Shown: piece by piece, positions 32,171 to 40,400 of the stretch
Layout of the letters: the number at the start of each line of letters is the position of its first letter
Numbering within the stretch: the first letter of the stretch is position 1
DNA from: JAFGHJ01 sp964525555
Lineage (GTDB): Bacteria > Hydrothermota > UBA3072
Assembly: GCA_964525555.1 (NCBI GenBank)
Contig: CAZGHN010000002.1
Coordinates: 186,001-250,000, forward strand
Direction: 5' to 3'
DNA length: 64,000 nucleotides
The notes under the pieces: model-generated
Told to the model about the DNA's origin: nothing
What the model saw: the letters and a program-made list of their open reading frames with translations, nothing else
Database searches by the model: none
Made by a program: the position numbers and the translations under genes

Positions 32171-32198
32171 TTGCGAAAAATATTACAACCATTATTAT
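32171..32198 (+). promoter_or_regulatory. Promoter placed for a leaderless lipoate-ligase message
   Basis: TTGCGA (32171-32176), 16-base spacer, TATTAT (32193-32198). Ten bases separate the -10 from the ATG at 32209, which has no Shine-Dalgarno. Confidence 0.5.
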
Positions 32199-32208
32199 TA
32201 TACATATA

Positions 32209-32949
32209 ATGTGGTATTTGATAGATACCGGTTTTAAAGATCCTTATTTCAATATGGCTTATGATGAATCTTTAATGGGTTGTATTGATAGTAAAGATAC
32301 TGTATTCTTAAGATTTTTTAATTTTTCGCCAGTTTCTGTCTCGCTGGGATACCATCAGACTGTAGGAGATTGGCTGAAGGAACTTGAGAAAAAAGGACTT
32401 ATGTGGGTTAGGAGAAGAACTGGCGGAAGGGCTGTTATCCACTGTTTTGATTGTACCTATTCTCTGGTTTTCCATCGCAGCAATCCTTTAATAGGAGGAA
32501 ACATAGTTAATTCTTATGGGAAGATTTCAGTCGGTTTCAAAAGCGCTTTTGAACTTTTAGGAGTTGAAACTGAATCAAAAAGAGGGGTGCCTAAGAATAA
32601 AAAAGGGAATCGTGAAGAAATGTGTTTTTCTTCAATATCTCTTGCCGATTTATGCTGGGAAAATAAAAAAATTATAGGAAGTGCACAATATAGATTTAAA
32701 GACATTGTTCTTCAGCAAGGGACAATTATATTGAAGAATTCTAGCGAATTTCCTGTTGGGACTGGCATAGCAACTATAGAGATGGCTGTGGGTGGAGAGA
32801 TTGAGTTAGAAAGTTTTAAAAATTTTGTAACTGAAGCTTTTAAGAGAGTCTTTAATGTACCTTTTGAGAAATATAAAATAAATCCACTAAATGAGAAATT
32901 ACTATTAAAGTATTCCTCACCCCAGTGGAATTTTAGAGGAGAAATATGA
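32209..32949 (+). CDS. Lipoate-protein ligase A family protein
   Basis: 246 residues from the ATG at 32209, where homology begins (MWYLIDTG, then DPYFNMAYDES). Motifs of the biotin/lipoate ligase fold: RRRTGGRAVIH (lipoyl-AMP loop) and KKIIGSAQYR with the catalytic Lys. It attaches or transfers lipoate (or octanoate) to 2-oxoacid dehydrogenases or GcvH. It lacks the separate C-terminal accessory domain of E. coli LplA, so LipM/LipL-like transfer is also possible. In-frame ATGs further upstream fall in the AT-rich repeat and are unlikely. Confidence 0.88.
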   Translation: MWYLIDTGFKDPYFNMAYDESLMGCIDSKDTVFLRFFNFSPVSVSLGYHQTVGDWLKELEKKGLMWVRRRTGGRAVIHCFDCTYSLVFHRSNPLIGGNIVNSYGKISVGFKSAFELLGVETESKRGVPKNKKGNREEMCFSSISLADLCWENKKIIGSAQYRFKDIVLQQGTIILKNSSEFPVGTGIATIEMAVGGEIELESFKNFVTEAFKRVFNVPFEKYKINPLNEKLLLKYSSPQWNFRGEI

Positions 32950-33003
32950 TTGTTTTTCCTCCGAAGTTTTTGGTTTGCAAAGTTGTAAGATGTTTTAATG
33001 GAC

Positions 33004-33032
33004 TTGACAAACACATCATTATAACTTATAAT
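33004..33032 (+). promoter_or_regulatory. Promoter of the pilMNOPQ operon
   Basis: TTGACA (33004-33009), 17-base spacer, TATAAT (33027-33032), a consensus sigma70 site. The start would be near 33039, with an AGAGG site before the ATG at 33062. Confidence 0.8.
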
Positions 33033-33061
33033 TACCTAAATACCAAATAAGAGAGGTGTTT

Positions 33062-34099
33062 ATGTTCAGGAAGAGTTCGGTACTAGCTATGGATATTGGT
33101 AGTAATTCGGTAAAGACGGTGGTGGTTGAAGGGAGTGCAAAAAAACCAGTAATGACCAAATGTAATATTACTGCTTTACCCTCTCATGCTATTGTTGACG
33201 GTGAAATGATGGATCGAGAAACTGTTATTGATGCAATAAGAGAAAATCTCGAAACGTTAGAGGTCGATAATAAGCAGGTGGTTAGTTGTATTTCCGGAAG
33301 AGATATTATAGTAAAGAAAATCAAAATGCCCAAGATGAATGAGACTGAAGCCAGAGAACAAATAAAGTGGGAAGCAGAACAGTATATTCCCTATGATATA
33401 GAAGATATCTCTTTAGATTTTGAAATTGCTAATCCGGATGCAGGTGAAGATTCAATGGAAGTTCTTCTTGTCGGAGCAAAGCGAGATACGGTGGAATCAA
33501 GGATGAACCTTTTTAGAGAACTTGGTCTTGAACCGATTATTCTTGACATTGCAGCTTTCTCTCTTCAGAATATTTTTGAATTCAACTATACCATAAAGCC
33601 GAACAAATTAGTAGGGCTTTTCGATATAGGAGCGCAATCGACTACAATGAGTTTTATTTCCGGGTCGGTTAATCATTTTACTCGTTCAGTATCTACCTCG
33701 GTAAATAATCTAATACAGGCTTTGCAGCGAGAAGCAGGTATAGACGGAGAGAGAGCTATTGACATAATAAAATCAGGGAAAAAAGAAGATGTTGATCAAT
33801 ATGCGTATCAAAATGCGATGGAAAGTTTCCAGGATGATCTCGGAGTTGCAATTGAGAGAATTCTACCTTATCTTCCTGAGGGTTTTGAGAATTTCAATGA
33901 AATTGTGATCAGTGGGGGTGGGAGTCTTATTTCTGGTTTGCCGCAATTCTTGGAAGAGAGATTTGGAGGTCATACAGAGGTTATAAATCCATTTATCAAA
34001 TTTGAATATGACAGTGAATCTCCTTTAATTAAAGTCCAAATAGAAAAAGAAGCGCCAATCCTTGCTCTTGCTCTAGGTTTAGCTCTTAGGGGGATATAA
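33062..34099 (+). CDS. pilM: Type IV pilus assembly protein PilM
   Basis: 345 residues, an actin-like cytosolic ATPase that recruits the N-terminus of PilN to the pilus alignment subcomplex. AMDIGSNSVKTVVVEG is the first phosphate loop; GLFDIGAQSTTMSF is the second and VISGGGSLISGLPQFLEERF the adenosine motif. The ATG at 33062 has AGAGG five to six bases upstream; a GTG two codons earlier overlaps that site. First gene of pilMNOPQ. Confidence 0.95.
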   Translation: MFRKSSVLAMDIGSNSVKTVVVEGSAKKPVMTKCNITALPSHAIVDGEMMDRETVIDAIRENLETLEVDNKQVVSCISGRDIIVKKIKMPKMNETEAREQIKWEAEQYIPYDIEDISLDFEIANPDAGEDSMEVLLVGAKRDTVESRMNLFRELGLEPIILDIAAFSLQNIFEFNYTIKPNKLVGLFDIGAQSTTMSFISGSVNHFTRSVSTSVNNLIQALQREAGIDGERAIDIIKSGKKEDVDQYAYQNAMESFQDDLGVAIERILPYLPEGFENFNEIVISGGGSLISGLPQFLEERFGGHTEVINPFIKFEYDSESPLIKVQIEKEAPILALALGLALRGI

Positions 34100-34101
34100 T
34101 A

Positions 34102-34683
34102 ATGATAAGAGTTAATCTTATACCTGAGGATCAACGAAAGAAGGTAAGAGAAGTTAAGCTTAAACGGCCAACTTTGAAAATACCTAAGTTCGATATGATA
34201 TTAGCTTTTATAATTTTGGGAGCTGTAGTTGCCGGATGTTTTATTGTATATTTAGGACAGCAAAAGGTACTTCGGGATCTTGACAAAAATATAGCCTCAG
34301 CCCAGCAAGAACTGCGAGAGCTTGAAAAGGAAAGGAAAATGGTCGAAGATCTTGAAAAACGCCAGAGAGAGCTAAAAGAATGGATAGCTCTGGTTCAAGA
34401 TTTAAATAAGGGACGGTCGCTGCATTTTCACGTAATGGATCAGATTAATAAAGTCAGGCCCGAATATATGTGGATTGTTTTATTCGAAGAAAATAATCAA
34501 CGTTTTAAGTTAAACGGAAGAACTTTTTCAAATTATATGATTTCAAATTTTATGGATGAATTGAACTCTTCTCCGTATTTTAGTGATGTTAAGTTAGATG
34601 AGATTAAAGCGACCCAGGAAAAAGAACATTCGGTTATTGGTTTCCAGTTATCGGGGAATATTACTCTTGGAGGTGGAAATTGA
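34102..34683 (+). CDS. pilN: Type IV pilus assembly protein PilN
   Basis: 193 residues: the short cytosolic N-terminus MIRVNLIPED is the PilM-binding INLLP-type motif, followed by one membrane helix (about 35-53), a coiled coil (about 55-95) and a ferredoxin-like periplasmic domain. It pairs with PilO to bridge PilM to PilP/PilQ. GGGGGAT lies seven bases upstream. Overlaps pilO by 4 bases. Confidence 0.93.
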   Translation: MIRVNLIPEDQRKKVREVKLKRPTLKIPKFDMILAFIILGAVVAGCFIVYLGQQKVLRDLDKNIASAQQELRELEKERKMVEDLEKRQRELKEWIALVQDLNKGRSLHFHVMDQINKVRPEYMWIVLFEENNQRFKLNGRTFSNYMISNFMDELNSSPYFSDVKLDEIKATQEKEHSVIGFQLSGNITLGGGN

Positions 34684-35240
34684 AAGGAATGAAGGGGTCC
34701 ATAATCGTTTTTGCCCTCGCTCTTTTAATTGGCTGTGGTTATTTCTTTACCGTATTTAAAGACAACAAGACCAAAATAGCTTCAAAGCAGAAAGAATATA
34801 AGGATTTAGAAGCTAAATTGAGCAAGACCAGGGCGGTCGTTAATAGAAAAAAAGAAGCAGCCAGAAAACTTAAAATTGTATCATCAAAATGGAATCAGGC
34901 TAAAAAAATGTTGCCCACTGAGGCAAGTATTTCTTCATTGCTAACTACTTTAACCAAACGAGGCTCGAAGAACGAGGTTAAAATTAAACATCTGAAACCA
35001 TTAGGTAGAACCTCTAGGGAAAAATATGATGAAATTAAAATTGAGATGGAGATTGAAGGTAGTTATCACAATGTCGGAAGATTTATGGCTGAGTTGAATA
35101 ATATGGAGAGAATTGTAAATGTTAAAAATTTAAAATTGAATCCGGGTAAGGGTCAACAAGGAAAAGAGGTAGAGTTTGTTATTAGTGCCGCTTTTGATTT
35201 GTTGACTTATGTGACAAAAGGAGGAAAAGTTGAAGGGTAA
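34680..35240 (+). CDS. pilO: Type IV pilus assembly protein PilO
   Basis: 186 residues with one N-terminal helix (about 6-25), a coiled coil (about 30-75) and a ferredoxin-like periplasmic domain (LLTTLTKRGSKN onward). The proposed start is TTG at 34680, since GGAGG lies six bases upstream; the next ATG (34689) would be too far. Forms heterodimers with PilN. Confidence 0.9.
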   Translation: MKGMKGSIIVFALALLIGCGYFFTVFKDNKTKIASKQKEYKDLEAKLSKTRAVVNRKKEAARKLKIVSSKWNQAKKMLPTEASISSLLTTLTKRGSKNEVKIKHLKPLGRTSREKYDEIKIEMEIEGSYHNVGRFMAELNNMERIVNVKNLKLNPGKGQQGKEVEFVISAAFDLLTYVTKGGKVEG

Positions 35241-35799
35241 AATGTACTTAAAAAGCATTTTGATTTTCTTACCTTTTATAATCTTATCTGGGTGTAGTGG
35301 AGAGGGGGGGAATATCTTTAATGAGATTTTGGCAAAAACAGTTAAGGTTTTTTCTCCGGAAAAAGATGAAACATCGACTGGGAATGCCGAGATTTTCAAT
35401 CTCGTAGTTTCCGCAGAAGATAAAAGCAAGGGAGCTGAAGAGGATGCTGATACTTCTATGCTTGATTCTTTAGAAGACGTTGGCGAGGCTCTTAACTGGG
35501 TTAAGGTGTTTTATTCTGACAGAGGAAAAGCCGATCCCTTTTCTCCTTTGTTAACCGGTTCGGAGAACGAGGAGAAGAAAGTTAACGTTGATTTGGCTGC
35601 ATTATCCGGAATAATATGGGTAAAAAATACTTATCTTGCAATAGTAAAAGAAGGTAATCGGGGGTATGTCCTTAAAGAAGGGGATCTGGTTGTTGGTGGT
35701 AAGGTTCAAAAAATTACAGATTCTTCTATTACTTTTTTACTTAGGAAATTTGGAGAGCAAACGAAAGTTACTTTGTCTTTAAAAAAACAAGAGAGGTAA
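35230..35799 (+). CDS. pilP: Type IV pilus lipoprotein PilP
   Basis: 189 residues. The signal ends in a lipobox (LSGC, Cys near residue 22), consistent with an inner-membrane lipoprotein. The C-terminal domain (about 105-189: GKADPFSPLL, LSGIIWVKNTYLAIV, GYVLKEGDLV) is the PilP/PulC homology fold that contacts the secretin. The start is TTG, five bases after AGGAGG, and overlaps pilO by 11 bases; an ATG four codons later is poorly spaced. Confidence 0.9.
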   Translation: MKGKMYLKSILIFLPFIILSGCSGEGGNIFNEILAKTVKVFSPEKDETSTGNAEIFNLVVSAEDKSKGAEEDADTSMLDSLEDVGEALNWVKVFYSDRGKADPFSPLLTGSENEEKKVNVDLAALSGIIWVKNTYLAIVKEGNRGYVLKEGDLVVGGKVQKITDSSITFLLRKFGEQTKVTLSLKKQER

Positions 35800-35802
35800 T
35801 TT

Positions 35803-37425
35803 ATGTTTAAAAGGATATTTTTATTGTTTTTGTTACTCCCGCTTTTGATTATGGGACAAACTGAAGGAGAGACCGAGTTAACAAATATTGAAGTAAAGAG
35901 TGTTGATGATAACACAGAGATCATTTTTACTCTGAGCGATTATGCTAGTAGTTCTGATTTTACAATGGATAATAAGATAGTTATTGATCTTCTTGAGACA
36001 AAGAGTGCTCTTGAAGGGAATTTGTGGAATGTTAATAGAGGCGGAGTCGAAAGTATAGCGTTATCTTATATTTCTTCAGCTTCATTAACCAGAATAGTTG
36101 TCCAGCGCTCGGGCAATTTTAGTTATGAAATTTCTAATCCGGGAATGAATACAATTTCGCTTAAATTGGCAAGTAATGCCGGAGATTTTGTTTCTTGGAG
36201 TGTTAAGGGAAAAGTTCGCACAACTCAAGAAAAAGCTGAAAGAAAAATTGGTACATCCCCGTGGGCTGCGTCTCAGGAAAGAGTTTCAATGAGATTGGAA
36301 AATGCTGATTTAGCAACTACACTCAGATCAATAGCTCAAGTTAGCGGTTTGAATATAATAATTGGGGATGAAGTTAAGGGTTCTATAACAGTTCAACTGG
36401 ATGATGTAGAATGGGAGAAAGCAATGGATTTAGTTTTAAAAACTAAGGGGTATACTTATATTATTGAAAACAATGTAATAAGAATTGGCAATCCCCAAAC
36501 TTTTGCTAAAGAACGCGAAGATATTGAATTATCGAAACCTCTCAAGAGAGAGATTTATGTTCTTGAATTCAGTACGCCGGGTGAGATAAGAAATGCGGTA
36601 AAAGCTCTTCTTTCCAAGCGTGGAAATGTCGAGGTTGACGTTCGCACAAACGCTATTATTGTAAATGATATACCTACTAGATTACAGGCTGTGGAGAGTT
36701 TAATAAAAGCGCTTGATAAAAAGACTTTCCAGGTTGCTATTAATTCTAAAATTATAGATATTGATAGAACTGCTGCGAGAGATTTGGGTATTTCCTGGGC
36801 AGTGACTAATCTTTCTAGCACACAGTGGAATGCAACCGGGGATGTTACACTAGTCAATCCTCCTCCTCCGACTGCAGGTGTGACTGTTAATGTCGCCACA
36901 ATTCAGAACTGGGGTGATCTTTCTGCAACACTTATAGCGATGGAACAAGATCAAAAACTTGAAATTACATCAAATCCCAGAGTAACTACAGTGAATAATA
37001 AAGAAGCCACAATTTTTGGTGGAAAAAGATTTGCAGTAACCACTCTGGATATCAACGGTCAGCCTGTACAGAGATGGTACAGGGCTGGTATTGAATTAAA
37101 GGTTACTCCTCATATAAATGCAGCTGGCGATATTACAATGGAAATCGGTGTAGAGATGAGTGATGTTGTTCCGGGAAGTGATAACACTGTTGTTACCGAA
37201 ACAAGATCCGAAACCGAAACGCTAGTGAAAAATGGGCAAACTCTTGTTATAGGAGGTTTTTACACCAAGACTGTTACCGAGAGAAGAACCGGGATTCCAC
37301 TTCTTAAAGATATTCCTCTCATAGGCTTGTTGTTTGGACATACTTATAATGAAGAGAGAAAGAGGGAAGTTCTTATATTTATCACTCCTCACATTGTTGA
37401 GGCTCAGTTAGAAAGAGACAGCTAG
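35803..37425 (+). CDS. pilQ: Type IV pilus secretin PilQ
   Basis: 540 residues: signal peptide (1-19), one AMIN domain (about 25-125), STN/N0 domain (about 165-225, VSMRLENADLATTLRSIAQ), one N1/secretin short domain (about 240-300) and the secretin channel, with the closing PLLKDIPLIGLLFGHTYNEE and LIFITPHIVE. It is compact compared with PilQ of proteobacteria (about 700) because there is only one AMIN domain. The stop faces the sprA stop only 17 bases away, with no terminator between. Confidence 0.95.
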   Translation: MFKRIFLLFLLLPLLIMGQTEGETELTNIEVKSVDDNTEIIFTLSDYASSSDFTMDNKIVIDLLETKSALEGNLWNVNRGGVESIALSYISSASLTRIVVQRSGNFSYEISNPGMNTISLKLASNAGDFVSWSVKGKVRTTQEKAERKIGTSPWAASQERVSMRLENADLATTLRSIAQVSGLNIIIGDEVKGSITVQLDDVEWEKAMDLVLKTKGYTYIIENNVIRIGNPQTFAKEREDIELSKPLKREIYVLEFSTPGEIRNAVKALLSKRGNVEVDVRTNAIIVNDIPTRLQAVESLIKALDKKTFQVAINSKIIDIDRTAARDLGISWAVTNLSSTQWNATGDVTLVNPPPPTAGVTVNVATIQNWGDLSATLIAMEQDQKLEITSNPRVTTVNNKEATIFGGKRFAVTTLDINGQPVQRWYRAGIELKVTPHINAAGDITMEIGVEMSDVVPGSDNTVVTETRSETETLVKNGQTLVIGGFYTKTVTERRTGIPLLKDIPLIGLLFGHTYNEERKREVLIFITPHIVEAQLERDS

Positions 37426-37442
37426 AAAGAGAAATTTAAGAA

Positions 37443-40400
37443 TTAGAACTTTAGCATTACGTTAAAGCTTCCGCCGTAACTGGTAGAAGTTTGGTTTCCT
37501 ACTCTTCTGTTAATTCGATTTCTATAGTTGAAAGCTAATCCTCCGGATACCATATCGGAAAACGAATAATTGCCGCCAAAGTTAAAATCTATAGATCTTG
37601 TATCTTCAGATTTTGTTACAACATCGTTAAGATCGGTACTGTAAGTTATTTTGCTTTCATATTTGAACGTAGCATTAAGAGTTATAGGTCTATCCCATTT
37701 GATTCTCCCAAGCAGGGGCAATGGAAGTCCGGTTTTGGTAGGGTTTAATTTGTATGAACTTCTAACCGAGAGACTTTTTCTTTTTTGGTTGGTTTTTGAA
37801 GAATTCCCAGGGTAAACTTTTCTAACGCTATATGAGGGAGCTATATTAAATGTTAGACCATTTTTTAGATTTAGGTCGAAACCTGGTGTCAGCGTTAGAG
37901 AGGAACTGCCAGAAGAAAAATCCTTGTTAAGTCCTTTAGTGTAGGATGAATCTTTTTCTACTGATATAGATAGATTTGTGCGATCAACGTATTTTGATAA
38001 AAAAGGAAGGTATTTTTGAATATTGGGTATGTCAATATCAACGCTGGGAAAAGTGAAGGAAACTTCTTTGTTTGCTTGTGATGTACTGTTAAGCCGAAGT
38101 TCATCGGGCACTTTCTCGGTATATCTTGCATTTATTTTTGCACTGATTCTAGAAAAAGAAAATCCCGAAGATGCGGAATAGATCTTATTAAAATAACCTC
38201 CATCGGTATTTTTAAAATCTTCAAAAAGATTAATTTCAGGTACGGTTTTTATTCCGTATCTGAATTTATATCCCGGTTTTGAATTTAAATAGGCAAAAGA
38301 GCCGTCTTTTGTATAATTTGCAGAAAGTTTGAGAGAGGATATATTCTTTGAGAAGTTTTTAAGAGCAGGAATTTTACCAAGGAGTGAATTTATTTTTAAA
38401 TCATCGTTTATTCTTAAGGTTCTTTTTTGATTACATCCACGTACGTCAAGAGTATCTGCGAGAGATTTAGCATATTCAATGCTATGATTCTGACTAAAGT
38501 TATTTGTATATGTCACAGTTAAGTTGTTTACACCTAGAAAATCGGATCTATGTACTACGTTAATATTCTCTGTTAGTGAAGCGTCTTGTCCTAAGTTGCC
38601 AAGAGAGCGGTTTTCAGAGAAAGGTTCTCTTCCCCTCAGGTCTCTTTTTGTTGATATTGAATAATCTATATCTATCCATCGTATTGGTTTATAGTTGATT
38701 CTTCCGGTGCTGGTAAGATCTTTCTTCAAAGGTGAAGTTCCTTTTTTGTAAGTGGAATCTTCGTAATTATAATGTTTATTAAGGCTATAATCATAATTGG
38801 TTTTTACTTCAATGTTTGTAGGAAATATAGAAGAGGAACTTCCTCCAACAACAGGCAGAGAGACGGTAGGAATTCGAAGTCTGTAACTTGCGGACGCTGA
38901 AGAGCTTGTAGTAGTATCGGTATTCTTAAAAGGATTGAATTTTTCGTTTTCTCTGTACGAGCCTCCTAATTGTAAGTTATCTATAGTGTGTTTTAAAAGC
39001 CAGTTATTTGATTTTGATCTTTTTGAAATGCTTACTGTAATATTTCTAGAAAATTCTCTATCTGTAAGAGAATCAGCTTCGTCTTCCGGAAGAGGTACAT
39101 CGGAATTTATTCTGTAAGTTGGTTTCGCTAGCTTTTGTGAAGTGTTAAAAGATACAGGACAGTTGACAAACTTATTTAAAAATTTGCCTGCATCCGCAGT
39201 TATGCTGAAGGTCTGAGATAAATTTTCCCTATCTCCAAGCTGTCTTAGGTCTGCAAGAGAGCTTTTATAGTTTGAGGAAGTTTGGTTTACACTGTAAGAA
39301 ATTCCGGTTATAAGGTCGCCAACATTTGAAGATATGTTGAGATTTAGATTGCTTCCTCTTCGGTTGTCTGCACCTGTCAAAACTATATCATCGAACCAGG
39401 CTTCGCCTACCATGGTTTGGGTGCTTGGATTTATGACTCCAAGTTGAATAAATGCTACGTTCTTAAGGGAAGGTCTACCTTTGAGAGAATAATTGCCTCG
39501 TACGGTATCATTATTGATTTTTAAATCTGTGAATTTTCTAAGTACTACATCTAAAGTATCCCAATCGTCAGTTTCTGTGATTGTAGTGGTAAACTGGTAA
39601 TAGTTTGAAGAATCTGTAACGAATCGCAGGAATATTTGAGAGGAATCGATTGTGTTTCCAATATATTTTGCATAAAAATTAAGTGTTTCGTAAAGACGTA
39701 AATCGTACCCCTGTCCACTGTTCTGAAGGGGCAGTTCAAGATAATTTTCGACCAGACAATAATTGCCTCCGTCTAAGGAATCAATAATTAAAGCTAAGGA
39801 TTGTTCCTGTAAATCCGTATTATTTACAGTACTTTTTTCCTGCTCGACAGGAGCTGTGTAATTGTTGTCTTCACGGGTATTTCTTTGTCCGATTTTAAAA
39901 GTCCCGCCGGATGGGTTTAGTGAATCGTTTAATACGTAATATATTCCTTTATCTTGCCACTTGTTTCCTACTATTCCTATTTTTGCTATAGTTATTCTTG
40001 TGTTTTTGTCGAAGCCGCGGAACCAGATTCTTGTGAATAAAATACTTTCAAGTTGAGGATTTCCTATTTTCTCATAGGACAAAGAATCTTTAAGAGGTAT
40101 TATATATACTTTCCAGCCGTTTAGACCCTCTTTTGCCAGGTATTGCGATGAAGCAAGATTAATTCTGTATCTGAAGAAATGATCATCTTGGTCGAGTGTG
40201 AAATCTCTGTCTATATCTTCCGAATCCAATCGCCCGTTTCCTTCTTTATTATGTCGTTTAAGGGAATCCGTAAATGTTCCTTTTTCTCCGTAATAATCGT
40301 CCGTTCCGTCGTCGTATAAGGTATCTGATCGATAAGCCCAATTATCATCATCCATGCTAACTCCGTCGAGACCTGTATCTTCTCCGTCTTGCAGGAGATT

